Shown: in pieces, positions 51,501 to 59,906 of the stretch
How positions within the stretch are numbered: position 1 is the stretch's first letter
Layout of the letters: every line of letters starts with the position of its first letter
Source: an uncultured Eubacteriales bacterium
GTDB lineage: Bacteria > Bacillota > Clostridia > Lachnospirales > Cellulosilyticaceae
Reading direction: 5' to 3'
NCBI GenBank assembly: GCA_900551325.1
Contig: URVM01000007.1
Location: 1 to 64,000, forward strand
DNA: 64,000 nt
Notes under the pieces: model-generated
The model's database searches: none
Told to the model about the DNA's origin: nothing
The model's input: the letters and a program-made list of their open reading frames with translations, nothing else
Made by a program: the position numbers and the translations under genes

Positions 51501-53426
51501 GGTTTCCATACAGCAGATCAATATATTAAGACTTATAAAGCGGGTAGTTGGGTAGAACTAGAGCCAAAGCAAGGTAGCGGATTTTTAAGACTTGAAGAGA
51601 ATAATCTATTGCCGAATACAGTTTATTATTATTACATACGTACTGTATATAAAGTAGGTGAAGAGAAGGTTTATTCTGATTGGATTATGCTACCAGTAAC
51701 AACAGCTCCGGTAAGCCAACCTATAGATTTAAAGGTAGAGCCAAGAAGTGTTTATAAATATGACGGACAACATGAAGTAGTCATTAGCTTTTTAGCACCT
51801 ATTCCTAAAGGGAGCAAAGTACCAGAAGAATTTGATTTTGATATAGCCCTTAAAGGAGAAAAGGATGAGGATTATAAATTAGATTATAGTAAGACTTTTA
51901 TTAAGGAAGAAGATGCAGGGAAAGAATATAGAAGATTCTTCTATAAAATTAAAGGTCTTACCCATGGAACCCGTTATGATATTAAAGTCCGTGTAGTAGA
52001 CAAAACAAAGGAAGAAATCGGTTATTCTCTTTATTCAGATAAGATAACAGCAAGAACTGATTTTAGTGAAGCAGATCAGGATAAAGAAAATGCTTTTAAT
52101 AAGTATTTAGAAATCTATGATAGAGAAGCTGAAAAACTAAAGCGTAAGCCTTATTGGGTAGTAGATAGTTCCTCATCAGAAGGTATATATAAATATAGAC
52201 AAAGTTATATTCAATCTGAATTAGCTACCTTTAAGACCTATGAGCTTGTAACAAAGGAAGAAGCAAGAAGTATGTATTACTATGTGCCTTCTACTTTCTT
52301 TGAGGAAGCACTTAAGTCAAATACACTTGTAACCATACAATTAGATGATTACAAGGCAACATTAAGACCAAGTTTATTAAAGGATAATGAGGATATTAAA
52401 GAAGCTAGAGAAAAAGTTAAAGAAGGTAAATATGATGATTTCTACATAGGCATTCATTTTTATTTAACTAATCTAACAGGTAAAATTCAAGGTGAATATG
52501 TGATTTCACCAGAGATAACCATGGACCTTGAAATTAAGTACTTAGATAAAGAAGATCAACTCATTGAAGATTCTATTATGGATGATCTAAATGGATTGAT
52601 TGATGATGGAAGAGAAGAAGTTGTAGAAGACTTAGAAGATGAGATAGTAGATGGAAAGATAGATGAGAAAACTCTAAATCATATTATTGAAAAGGCTTTA
52701 ACTAAAGTAGTAGATAAACATGAAGTAAAAGTAGAAAAAATCTTAGATAAAGCTATTAAGAAAGATGCTGATATTTATGATATACAAAAAAGTATTTATG
52801 TAGAAGCAACTCTTGAAAGTTATGAAGCAAAAGCATATTACTACAATTGGTCAAGATGGGAAGAAGTTTATACTTATAACGTAGGTGGTATATTAGCATT
52901 TGAGATGGATAAATTAGGAAGCTATGCTTTTGTAGGTAGCAAAGGAGGAAGTAGTTTAGTACCTGATATTCCAGGTGGAAGTAGCTTAATTAGTAAGTAT
53001 AACTTAACAGACTTTTTCGATGTAGAAAAAGGGCTGAATCAAACTATTACAAAAGAAAAATTATATGGTGCAGTTGCTAGAGTACTAGGAGCAAGAAGAG
53101 GAACAGATTATACACTATATTTAAAAGATAGGGGTATTAAACTGATTGTTCCTAACACCTTATATCAACCAGTTAGACAAGATGAAGCAATTTATATAGT
53201 AATGCAAGCCTACGAGAAAATGTATTACAAAAACATTAATAGTATTTATATTAGCAATAAATTAAAGGTAGAAAATATAGGTGCTTTCCAACCTATTTAT
53301 AGACCTTATGTGTATGGTGCAGTAGAACTAGGTATAGCAGTGCCAGAAGGAAATAAAGTACTGCCAAGTAAGTTAATAACTGCTAAGGACGTGGTTAGGA
53401 TGCTTTCAAAAATCGCACCTAAATAG
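48504..53426 (+). CDS. Very large secreted surface protein with FnIII-like domains and SLH-like C-terminus
   Basis: The 1640-residue protein has a signal peptide (basic MRRQ, a hydrophobic stretch, cleavage probably after TFAS near residue 30). The first 500 residues are beta-rich and unrecognised. From about 560 to 1190 there are about four fibronectin-III-like modules, recognisable by repeated LxPNTxYYxxIRT strands (for example near 885 and 1035). An acidic helical segment (about 1355-1430, DDLNGLIDDGREEVVEDLED) follows. The last 140 residues contain degenerate SLH-like units (VYGAVELGIAVPEG, ITAKDVVRMLSKI). There is no LPxTG motif. Wall attachment through SLH is inferred; the ligand is unknown. 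The start may be this ATG or the one at 48513. Confidence 0.85.
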   Translation: MDKMRRQIAFMLSIVLLIGVFRGFPTFASPGVKVSEKLGFKELNIEVKDNKGTIIQKPQGIKYEQNKLQLVEGPLEDEVTMKWKFADETAPRNGVYNLNYYVEGGTSTNPKLYNVLFTYGVNVTGTNKVDVEIKVQDDKGKDVETKYVTYSAPYGDANILGTTTGVSSSHTLHLNESTIATDKELVVAIGNLSKAKMFIKDNEIYLSVTGIKKDYITPFTLTYDSKLVGMDVETDGFNAFKGIKEFQILPTHLIDKKDNDGITTNPNLKLPSQTVVDLDKVVAEGELGVEAGLRPGIAVTISKPKTLVTEGTPKFVPIDDSEIIKKNGVQQAEIYLEELLGKGADVTNPKQVKVKFDLEENSALIDTIDSEHKGKVVSNGDKFELYFVKDTSLEGLASEEDRDKLFEWPHLQEGMLINGEVAFGGKLFGEETKSLRFKPDKVGYTYVRYTIYRLTADDISFKVEPYNIRGPVSYTLLKEGLLGVGWDAVDVRHYQDKPITELITLTTKKGAYENYKIIMNTGSDKGEFESQIVKYNGKNDIVPPPYSEIINVDNVYVIPDDFTKPDSTTTDIAAVGLDLEWRAPDKDKLLNYLQEGTIYYELYLSDSSDKVGKPIKVFKVNLDGKDIKLENYAGTVKGDMYYDTSRGSFIAQGVVLKDQSSDLNEWEVLKIPEYEGLTKYPEKETIIQKNEAKYEVPNTYYLTVRPVYDKNNDAKVGISKYSNPKSVSLDVVRKVVPTPETIQSKPLKDNEERLIQGIYFSPVDLSSYVKYMLDPLGLQLKPLVPSDKENEENKYYRTYEIYLYQNTPDGGTTEKLPFDKIKETPYIKDDKGNISLELTQDQKTFMREQNGALLINYDSTSNALIGEKSLHELIVKGLEPNTPYYVQIRTRIDLYKGETALGKSVYSVFSKIHSFTTETKPVPPTTDEQVPPAPEKFFIDSQPSNTTVKLGWEESEFALNHKDNIYYEMLRSDGATMDEKDSSRMLGIEKVLGMSSRYQGFHTADQYIKTYKAGSWVELEPKQGSGFLRLEENNLLPNTVYYYYIRTVYKVGEEKVYSDWIMLPVTTAPVSQPIDLKVEPRSVYKYDGQHEVVISFLAPIPKGSKVPEEFDFDIALKGEKDEDYKLDYSKTFIKEEDAGKEYRRFFYKIKGLTHGTRYDIKVRVVDKTKEEIGYSLYSDKITARTDFSEADQDKENAFNKYLEIYDREAEKLKRKPYWVVDSSSSEGIYKYRQSYIQSELATFKTYELVTKEEARSMYYYVPSTFFEEALKSNTLVTIQLDDYKATLRPSLLKDNEDIKEAREKVKEGKYDDFYIGIHFYLTNLTGKIQGEYVISPEITMDLEIKYLDKEDQLIEDSIMDDLNGLIDDGREEVVEDLEDEIVDGKIDEKTLNHIIEKALTKVVDKHEVKVEKILDKAIKKDADIYDIQKSIYVEATLESYEAKAYYYNWSRWEEVYTYNVGGILAFEMDKLGSYAFVGSKGGSSLVPDIPGGSSLISKYNLTDFFDVEKGLNQTITKEKLYGAVARVLGARRGTDYTLYLKDRGIKLIVPNTLYQPVRQDEAIYIVMQAYEKMYYKNINSIYISNKLKVENIGAFQPIYRPYVYGAVELGIAVPEGNKVLPSKLITAKDVVRMLSKIAPK

Positions 53427-53435
53427 GAGGCAACA

Positions 53436-56400
53436 ATGAAAAAAACTAAACAGCTTGCGTGGCTTATGATTTGCATTTTAATAGTGCAAATCATACCAGG
53501 TAATCTTTTTGCAAATAGTCAAAGTATAGTATCTAGGCCAGATATTACAAAGCCTATTAGTCACAAAAAGGATTCAAACGATCCAGATAAAATTAGTCCT
53601 ACAGTAGAAATGGCATGGGCAAAGCCAGAACCGACTCCAGGGCTAGTAAATTTAGAACCAGGTAATCCTATGAAGGATACACACTATACAACAGATTATC
53701 AAATTGAGTTGTATGATTATGGTAGTGGAAAGACCCACTTAAGTAAGTATATAAAAGATAATAAGCCATCTGACCTAACTGAAAGGATGGGAACAAAACT
53801 AGATGAATTGCCTTTTGGATTTAATAGAATGGGAGATCCATTAAGTAAATACTACTTTTTAGAAAATGGTAGTTTCTATAAAAGTACAGTATATGGTAGA
53901 CACAAACATGACATTATCCTTTCTGATGGAACCATTAAGTCTGATCTAGCACCAGATACACCAGGTTCACCATCACCTATTTATTTTATTACGGATTTTG
54001 ACACTAAGCTCAATGATACACCAGAAGGATTAGAGTTAGAGTGGGAATATATACCAGGTGCTGACTATACAATTTACTATGTAGCAGCAGATAAAAAGAC
54101 AAAGGGAGAAATTTTAAATAAAGCAGAAGGTACAAGTAATATTCCTTATACAAGTGTCCTTGTAACAGATGAAATAGCAAAGGCAAACCTTGTAGTAGGG
54201 AAAGATAAGTCAAAAGTACGTTATGTTTTAAAAGATGTTAAACCTAAACAAATTTATTCTATGTTCGTAGAGGTAACAGGATTTAGTCAAGATCCATCAG
54301 GGCAAGGGATAGATAGAATTGTAAAGAATACTAACCTTGATGAGACAGGCCCAAAAGTTGTTCAAGGTATTCCTGGAATAGATATTGATGTCTATAATGT
54401 GGGAAAAGAAGAAATTGAAATCTATTGGGGACAAATTTCTTGGGCAGAAATTGGTGGTAATTTACAAGGTATCAGAGTGTATGCAAGAGAAGAAGGAAAA
54501 GAGCAGCATCTTGTAGCAGAGAAGAGTGTTTCAAATAGTGGTAACCTTATTTCTATTATCCTGGATGAACCTGCAAATCCAACATATTATCAGGTAGGAT
54601 TTATTATAGATGGTAAGGAAGTTATGAGTAGGGAGAAACTATATGTACCACTTGACTTAAGATTGCAACCTTTAAATCCTAAAGTTCCTAAGCCATATGG
54701 CAAAAATTTAGATATTACAAATACTAAAAATGAGTACTTAGTAACAGGAGACACTATAGGGCTTGAAGATGCTGATTTTATTAATCATACATTTCATGCT
54801 GTAGTAGGAGAAGGTACAAGTATTCAGCTTGTTTGGGATGCCCCAAGAAAACAGGAGGACAATCAAAAACAAGAGATTGATTATGACTTATACTATGATA
54901 TATGGGTAAGCGATAATTTAAAAATGCTTCAAGATAATAGTAAACTAGATCCTTTAGAAGAAGATTTACAAATTAGAAAAGGGGATTTAGCAAGTCTTAT
55001 AACAAAGGCAGCAGATGATAGTAGCGTAGTGGGTATGAGGACTATACTTACTAACTATATGGATAAAAGTGGAAAGATCCAGCCTATTAAGTCAAATAAT
55101 GCGTACTATATTAAGATTGTAGCAAAACGTGCTTATGGCAATCAGTATACAAAATCTCAACCAACTATTGTTAGTATTAATATAGACAAAAATGGGAACA
55201 TTTCAGTACCTCCAGTGATAGGTAAACCACCACTTCGTCTTCAAGAAGATGGAGTAAGTAAAACAAGTATAGCCATAGAATGGCGTACAGCTTGGCATGA
55301 AGTACTGACTAAAAATCTAGCACTTTATGATGAGGACAAAGACGAACGTACCCTTGCAGAAATAGGAAGTACAAAAGTCTATACACCTAAAATACCTACA
55401 CTTACAAAACCTCTTATTCACTTTAAGTTTAAAGAAGGTTGGGAAGAACACATACTTCTTACAGAAGATGATGTAAAAGAAGTAAAAACTAATGTTACAG
55501 AAGCAGCTTTTACTGAAGATTATTATAGTAGAAGAGTAGAGCTTGAAGAAGATGTAAAATATGAGATTAAAGTATTACCATACAATGAAGTTGAGGCGTC
55601 TTTAGAAAAAGGACAAAGTATAGAAAATTGGGTTGCTACAACACAAAGGGATGATGTGACCAATTGGAGTAGTATTGACCCAACTGAAAGTACTCAAGAT
55701 GATAGAGGCCTTATTTGGAAACAACATAAAGTAGATAACCTACAACCTAATACCCGTTATGTGATTATGCTTAGAGCTTATCGTATAACAGATGATGGAA
55801 GTAAGCTTATGCAGACTTTCCCAAGTTATATTATTGCAACTACCCTTACAGATTATGAAGGGCCAGAGCCGATTCCAACAGTGCCGAATTTACAATTAGA
55901 AAGTTATACAGATACATCTATCTCTGTATATTGGAAGTATAATAAAGATTTTGATTATGAATTAGTATATAGCACAAAAGATGACCCAAATACTGCGAAG
56001 GTATGGGAGTTTGAAATATCTAATGATCCAACAGATAAAAATTATGTGCCAAATGGAGAAAAGGCAAGTGTAACAATCTATGGCTTATTTCCACAAACAA
56101 CTTATAATGTGTGGATTCGAGCTAAACAGAAAAAAGGTACAGAAATTTCTCATTGGAGTAATCCAGTAACAGTAAAGACTAAAGATATTGTAGCACCAGA
56201 TGTGCCAACTGGACTTGGACCAGCAGCACCTCAAAGTTTATTAGATATAGGACAAGATATAAAGCCTATAGGTTCTGATTATATTACAGTGGAATGGACT
56301 AAGGACTTTAATGATAAGGGAACACAAACAGAGGAGACTATTTCAAAGGCCTATGAGTATGACTTAGAATTTGCAGATAATGTAGAATTTCTAGATAGTC

Positions 56401-57740
56401 AAACTGTTACAGTAAAGGACCAGCTTGGAAATGGAAATAGCTATGATATTTTAGCTAAAAATCTTGTGAAGTTTAATAAGCTTATAGCCAATAGACCTTA
56501 CTATGTACGTATAAAGGCAAGAATTATATTAACAGATACAGAGTCTAATCGTACAATTAGTAAAGAGTCGAACTTCTCTACCTGGGTACGTATCTTTACT
56601 AATACCAGTGATGGTGAATATGATGGTGGAGAAAATGATAATATTGTTACTTACCCAGATGCTATAGAAGAAGACTATAATAAAGGTGAGTGGACATTAG
56701 AAATAGTAGATACAGGAAAGATTATCTCCCAGATTAAAGAATCAAATGAATATTTCTATACTATTTCTATGAAGGAATACAAAAATAGATATGATGCCCA
56801 CTTAAGACGTATTAAAATACCAGTATCAGTTATGGAAGCTCTTGTTACAAGTCGTATGGAACTAAAGATTGAAACGCAAACAAGTATTTATGAAATACCA
56901 GCAGGGACAATGGCATATTACTTTGCAAAAGCTAGTGCAAAAGATATTATTCAAATTGAACTTACAGAAGTTCTTGCTTATGATTTAAAAGATATTGCCA
57001 TGCCTTTTCCTTACTTTATTCAAAGTGCGGAGAAGCTTAGTATAGGTCTTAGAAGTAAAACAGTTACTAAATCACCTATGGAACGTTTTGACGGTAGAAT
57101 TAAAGTAGCTATAAAGCTAGATCAAAATAATAGCTATCAAACAAATACTTTAAAGACCTATACATATGACTATAATTATGGTGGATGGCTTCAAAATGAC
57201 CATAAGATTGATACAAGAGTAGATGCTACGTATGCAGTTTATTCAACTGCTAGTACCGGACTATACACCTTACAAAATATTATTAATTATACAGATTACA
57301 GAAATACTAATGCTTCTATGGATCAACTACTGTCTAGATTCAATATAGAGAAATTAGGTACTGAGTATGGTAAGGATCAAAAGGTACATAGTGACCAAAT
57401 GATTAACTTGCTTATGGGTATTGCTAAGGGATATGTAGACATTGATCTAGATGCAAGTACAAGTGAGACAAGAAGTAAAGCTAAGGCTGCAGGTTTTTAT
57501 ATAGAAAATGGGTCAGGCCTAGTAACACAAGAGCAAGCTTTACATGCTGTTATAAGACTATATGAGATAAAGACAGGAAATCGTGTAAAGTCATCAAGTA
57601 TTACTTTTAGTGGAGTAAGCCCTAAATACAAAGAAAGTGTTCAGAAAGCTTATGCATTAGGTCTTATAAATCAAGTGAGACCTAATGAAACCATTAATTA
57701 TGGTCAGCTAGCCTCACTTATTATATTAGTTCTACCTTAA
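53436..57740 (+). CDS. Second large secreted FnIII-like surface protein with SLH-like C-terminus
   Basis: This 1434-residue protein starts 9 bases after its neighbour with GGAGG upstream, so the two are co-transcribed. A signal peptide (MKKTKQLAWLMICILIVQII, cleavage near FANS) is followed by about seven FnIII-like modules. Good examples are near 815-920 (SISVYWKYNKDFDYELVY with LFPQTTYNVWIRAK) and 925-1060 (YITVEWTKDFND with NRPYYVRIKARI). The C-terminal 130 residues include a recognisable SLH-like unit, FSGVSPKYKESVQKAYALGL. Repeated domain architecture in both genes suggests an old duplication. They may form one surface complex. Function is unknown. Confidence 0.85.
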   Translation: MKKTKQLAWLMICILIVQIIPGNLFANSQSIVSRPDITKPISHKKDSNDPDKISPTVEMAWAKPEPTPGLVNLEPGNPMKDTHYTTDYQIELYDYGSGKTHLSKYIKDNKPSDLTERMGTKLDELPFGFNRMGDPLSKYYFLENGSFYKSTVYGRHKHDIILSDGTIKSDLAPDTPGSPSPIYFITDFDTKLNDTPEGLELEWEYIPGADYTIYYVAADKKTKGEILNKAEGTSNIPYTSVLVTDEIAKANLVVGKDKSKVRYVLKDVKPKQIYSMFVEVTGFSQDPSGQGIDRIVKNTNLDETGPKVVQGIPGIDIDVYNVGKEEIEIYWGQISWAEIGGNLQGIRVYAREEGKEQHLVAEKSVSNSGNLISIILDEPANPTYYQVGFIIDGKEVMSREKLYVPLDLRLQPLNPKVPKPYGKNLDITNTKNEYLVTGDTIGLEDADFINHTFHAVVGEGTSIQLVWDAPRKQEDNQKQEIDYDLYYDIWVSDNLKMLQDNSKLDPLEEDLQIRKGDLASLITKAADDSSVVGMRTILTNYMDKSGKIQPIKSNNAYYIKIVAKRAYGNQYTKSQPTIVSINIDKNGNISVPPVIGKPPLRLQEDGVSKTSIAIEWRTAWHEVLTKNLALYDEDKDERTLAEIGSTKVYTPKIPTLTKPLIHFKFKEGWEEHILLTEDDVKEVKTNVTEAAFTEDYYSRRVELEEDVKYEIKVLPYNEVEASLEKGQSIENWVATTQRDDVTNWSSIDPTESTQDDRGLIWKQHKVDNLQPNTRYVIMLRAYRITDDGSKLMQTFPSYIIATTLTDYEGPEPIPTVPNLQLESYTDTSISVYWKYNKDFDYELVYSTKDDPNTAKVWEFEISNDPTDKNYVPNGEKASVTIYGLFPQTTYNVWIRAKQKKGTEISHWSNPVTVKTKDIVAPDVPTGLGPAAPQSLLDIGQDIKPIGSDYITVEWTKDFNDKGTQTEETISKAYEYDLEFADNVEFLDSQTVTVKDQLGNGNSYDILAKNLVKFNKLIANRPYYVRIKARIILTDTESNRTISKESNFSTWVRIFTNTSDGEYDGGENDNIVTYPDAIEEDYNKGEWTLEIVDTGKIISQIKESNEYFYTISMKEYKNRYDAHLRRIKIPVSVMEALVTSRMELKIETQTSIYEIPAGTMAYYFAKASAKDIIQIELTEVLAYDLKDIAMPFPYFIQSAEKLSIGLRSKTVTKSPMERFDGRIKVAIKLDQNNSYQTNTLKTYTYDYNYGGWLQNDHKIDTRVDATYAVYSTASTGLYTLQNIINYTDYRNTNASMDQLLSRFNIEKLGTEYGKDQKVHSDQMINLLMGIAKGYVDIDLDASTSETRSKAKAAGFYIENGSGLVTQEQALHAVIRLYEIKTGNRVKSSSITFSGVSPKYKESVQKAYALGLINQVRPNETINYGQLASLIILVLP

Positions 57741-57757
57741 GTGAATAAAGTTATAAG

Positions 57758-57800
57758 AAAGTCTCCATACTCTTAATAAATAAGAGGAGGAGGCTTTTTT
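57758..57800 (+). terminator. Terminator after the surface protein pair, overlapping a ribosome site
   Basis: AAAGTCTCC (57758-57766) pairs with GGAGGCTTT (57789-57797), and CTCTT with AAGAG inside; a T run follows. The 3' arm is also the GGAGG in front of the 28-residue ORF. Confidence 0.7.
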
Positions 57801-57887
57801 ATGTATAAAAAAGAGAATATTATTATTGTGCTTATTACACTTATTATTTGTTCAGTATGTATTGTTGGGTTGGAGTTACTCTTTTAA
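57801..57887 (+). CDS. Possible 28-residue hydrophobic peptide
   Basis: ATG lies 7 bases after a perfect GGAGG and opens a 28-codon frame: MYKKEN, then about 20 hydrophobic residues with two Cys, ending ELLF. This is the typical shape of a bacterial one-helix membrane peptide. The ribosome site is part of a terminator hairpin, so either read-through RNA is translated or the match is chance. No promoter of its own is evident. Confidence 0.35.
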   Translation: MYKKENIIIVLITLIICSVCIVGLELLF

Positions 57888-57892
57888 AGCTA

Positions 57893-57921
57893 GTCATAAA
57901 CTTGTCTTATTTTCATATAAT
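57893..57921 (+). promoter_or_regulatory. Possible sigma-E promoter of spoIID
   Basis: GTCATAA (57893-57899), a 14-base spacer and CATATAAT (57914-57921) resemble the mother-cell sigma-E pattern (ATATT-type -35 and CATACAAT -10). spoIID is sigma-E controlled in Bacillus subtilis. Confidence 0.4.
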
Positions 57922-57978
57922 AGATTAAAGATAAAACTATTTAGCAGGATACAGCTTTACTAAGAAAGGGGACAAGTG

Positions 57979-58884
57979 ATGAAGCAAATAGGTACATGGT
58001 GCCTCATCTTATTAGGCATACTAATAGGTATACCCACATTAGTTGTTTATGGGGGTGGGCATTATAATGAAGAACTTTTGCAAAATGTTAAAGAATTAAA
58101 GGGTCAAGATGAAAATAAAGATTTACAAGAAGAAGGATTAGAAAAAGAACTCATTTTGGCTCTAGCAAAGGTTGTAGAACCTACAGAATCAGAAGAAGCT
58201 ATAAAGGCTTATGCAGTTATGCTACGTACATATAAGTTAAGAAGACAATTAGGTATAGTAAGTAAAGGAAGTCTGGGGGTTATGACGGAAGAAGAGATGA
58301 AGTCACAATGGGGGAAGAACTATAATAGTTACTATAGCAAACTAGAAAAAGCTGTAAAAGATACAGCAGGTGAAGTGATTTACTATGAAAATGAACTTAT
58401 TGAACCTATTTATCATAAAGAAAGTGCAGGTTGGACAAGGAGTGCAAAAACGATTTACAAGCAAGAGATACCTTATTTGCAACCAGTAGAAAGTAAAGCA
58501 GATACAGTAGAAGAAACCTTTAATTTTACAGAAGATGAGTTTATACAACTTTTACAGAAAGCTTATGCACATTTATCTTTGCAACCAGAAGTTTTAAGTC
58601 AGCAAATACAAATTGTAGCCAAAGATCAAGCAGGTTATATTGAAAGTCTTCAAATAGGGAATTTATTAATAGATGGAGAAAGTTTAAGAAAGATATTAGG
58701 ACTTCCATCAGCTTGTTTTACAGTAACTCAAACTGAGGATAGTATTATATTTAATGTAAAAGGAATTGGTCACGGTATAGGACTTAGTCAGCATGGTGCA
58801 AATGAAATGGCAAGAGAAGGAGCTACTTATAAAGAAATACTCTCTTATTACTACACTGGAACAAAAATTAAATTAAATAGTTAA
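57979..58884 (+). CDS. spoIID: SpoIID-like lytic transglycosylase
   Basis: The 301-residue protein has an N-terminal membrane anchor (about 5-25) and a SpoIID domain: EEAIKAYAVMLRTYKLRR with the expected catalytic glutamate region, then HKESAGWTRSAK, and the closing GIGHGIGLSQHGANEMA. It cleaves glycan strands during engulfment of the forespore, together with SpoIIP and SpoIIM in the mother cell. AAGGGG 7 bases before the ATG at 57979 favours it over the GTG at 57976. A sigma-E-like promoter precedes it, and a SpoIIQ-like gene follows. Confidence 0.9.
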   Translation: MKQIGTWCLILLGILIGIPTLVVYGGGHYNEELLQNVKELKGQDENKDLQEEGLEKELILALAKVVEPTESEEAIKAYAVMLRTYKLRRQLGIVSKGSLGVMTEEEMKSQWGKNYNSYYSKLEKAVKDTAGEVIYYENELIEPIYHKESAGWTRSAKTIYKQEIPYLQPVESKADTVEETFNFTEDEFIQLLQKAYAHLSLQPEVLSQQIQIVAKDQAGYIESLQIGNLLIDGESLRKILGLPSACFTVTQTEDSIIFNVKGIGHGIGLSQHGANEMAREGATYKEILSYYYTGTKIKLNS

Positions 58885-58901
58885 AATTTTTAGTTATATG
58901 T

Positions 58902-58931
58902 GAATAAAACCTATAGACTCTGGCGAGAATG
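58902..58931 (+). promoter_or_regulatory. Sigma-F (or sigma-G) promoter of the spoIIQ-like gene
   Basis: GAATA (58902-58906), a 15-base spacer and GGCGAGAATG (58922-58931) match the forespore pattern GYATA-N15-GGnnAnAHTR almost exactly; only the -35 second base departs. spoIIQ is a sigma-F gene in Bacillus subtilis. Confidence 0.7.
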
Positions 58932-58952
58932 TAGACGTCGGAGGTGTAAAGG

Positions 58953-59837
58953 ATGAATAAACTTAAAGACTTTACAAGAAAATATGGTTTTTATTTAGCA
59001 GTAGGACTTGTGAGTGTAAGTGCTATTGTAGCTGCTGTTTTCCTTTCTAATAGTTCTACTCAAGTAGATAGTGAAAATGGAGCCTATGTTGGAAACCCAT
59101 TAAACGAGGTTGATGGTGAACTTGGTGATGTAACAAACACACTAGAAGATGGACTTACAAATGATGAATCTACAAACCAAGATGCTATATTGCCTGATGG
59201 GGCAGAAGCAGAGGCTACAGATGTAGAAGTTATAGAAGGTGAAGACAAGAACATCCCTACAAGTGAAAATGTAGACGATGAATTAGTAGCAGAAACTTTT
59301 AGCTCTACAACAGCAGATCCAAATGAAGCGCCTTTCTTTGCAGAAGGGGATTCATTATTATGGCCAGTAGATGGAGATATTATTGTACCTTTTAGAGATG
59401 ACAGTACAAAGCATTGGTATAGTACAGCACTTGAACAAACTATGCGTACTTATGGTGTATGTATTGGCGCTAAAGAAGGCGAATCTATTAAAGCTCCAGC
59501 TAAAGGTATTATTGTAGACATTATTGATGATGCTACAACTATGGATAGTATGAAGTTAGTAGGAAACGTAGGACATGTTATCGTTATAGATCATGGTAAT
59601 GGTTATACTACAGAACTCGGTATCCAAGGTGGAAAAGCTGATAAAGACCTTTTAGGTCAAACAGTAGATGCAAGGCAAGTTATAGGTACTGTTGGTAAAG
59701 CTACAGGACCGTTTGCAGACTTAGGTTATAATGTTTACTTACAAGTTAAACACGACAATAAGGTTGTTGATCCTACAACAATCTTAGGCTACCACGAATC
59801 AGTAGCTGGTGTTGATATGGGACATGTTGCAGACTGA
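58953..59837 (+). CDS. spoIIQ: SpoIIQ-like LytM-fold protein without zinc ligands
   Basis: The 294-residue protein has one N-terminal membrane segment (about 12-32), an acidic disordered linker (about 33-125) and a C-terminal M23/LytM-like fold (about 135-290) with the recognisable IKAPAKGIIVDI and HVIVIDHGNGYTTELG strands. The first zinc motif HxGxD reads TYGVC, and the closing HxH reads NVYLQVK, so the metal ligands are missing and peptidase activity is not expected. SpoIIQ is the forespore half of the SpoIIQ-SpoIIIAH channel. The position after spoIID and the forespore promoter support this assignment. Confidence 0.85.
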   Translation: MNKLKDFTRKYGFYLAVGLVSVSAIVAAVFLSNSSTQVDSENGAYVGNPLNEVDGELGDVTNTLEDGLTNDESTNQDAILPDGAEAEATDVEVIEGEDKNIPTSENVDDELVAETFSSTTADPNEAPFFAEGDSLLWPVDGDIIVPFRDDSTKHWYSTALEQTMRTYGVCIGAKEGESIKAPAKGIIVDIIDDATTMDSMKLVGNVGHVIVIDHGNGYTTELGIQGGKADKDLLGQTVDARQVIGTVGKATGPFADLGYNVYLQVKHDNKVVDPTTILGYHESVAGVDMGHVAD

Positions 59838-59851
59838 GGTTTGTAACATCC

Positions 59852-59884
59852 AAAGAGCCGTTACACTAAGTGTAACGGCTCTTT
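59852..59884. terminator. Bidirectional terminator between spoIIQ-like and 3D genes
   Basis: AAAGAGCCGTTACACT (59852-59867) pairs with its complement at 59869-59884. Confidence 0.9.
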
Positions 59885-59906
59885 AAGTGAATAAGAGAAA
59901 GAAGAA

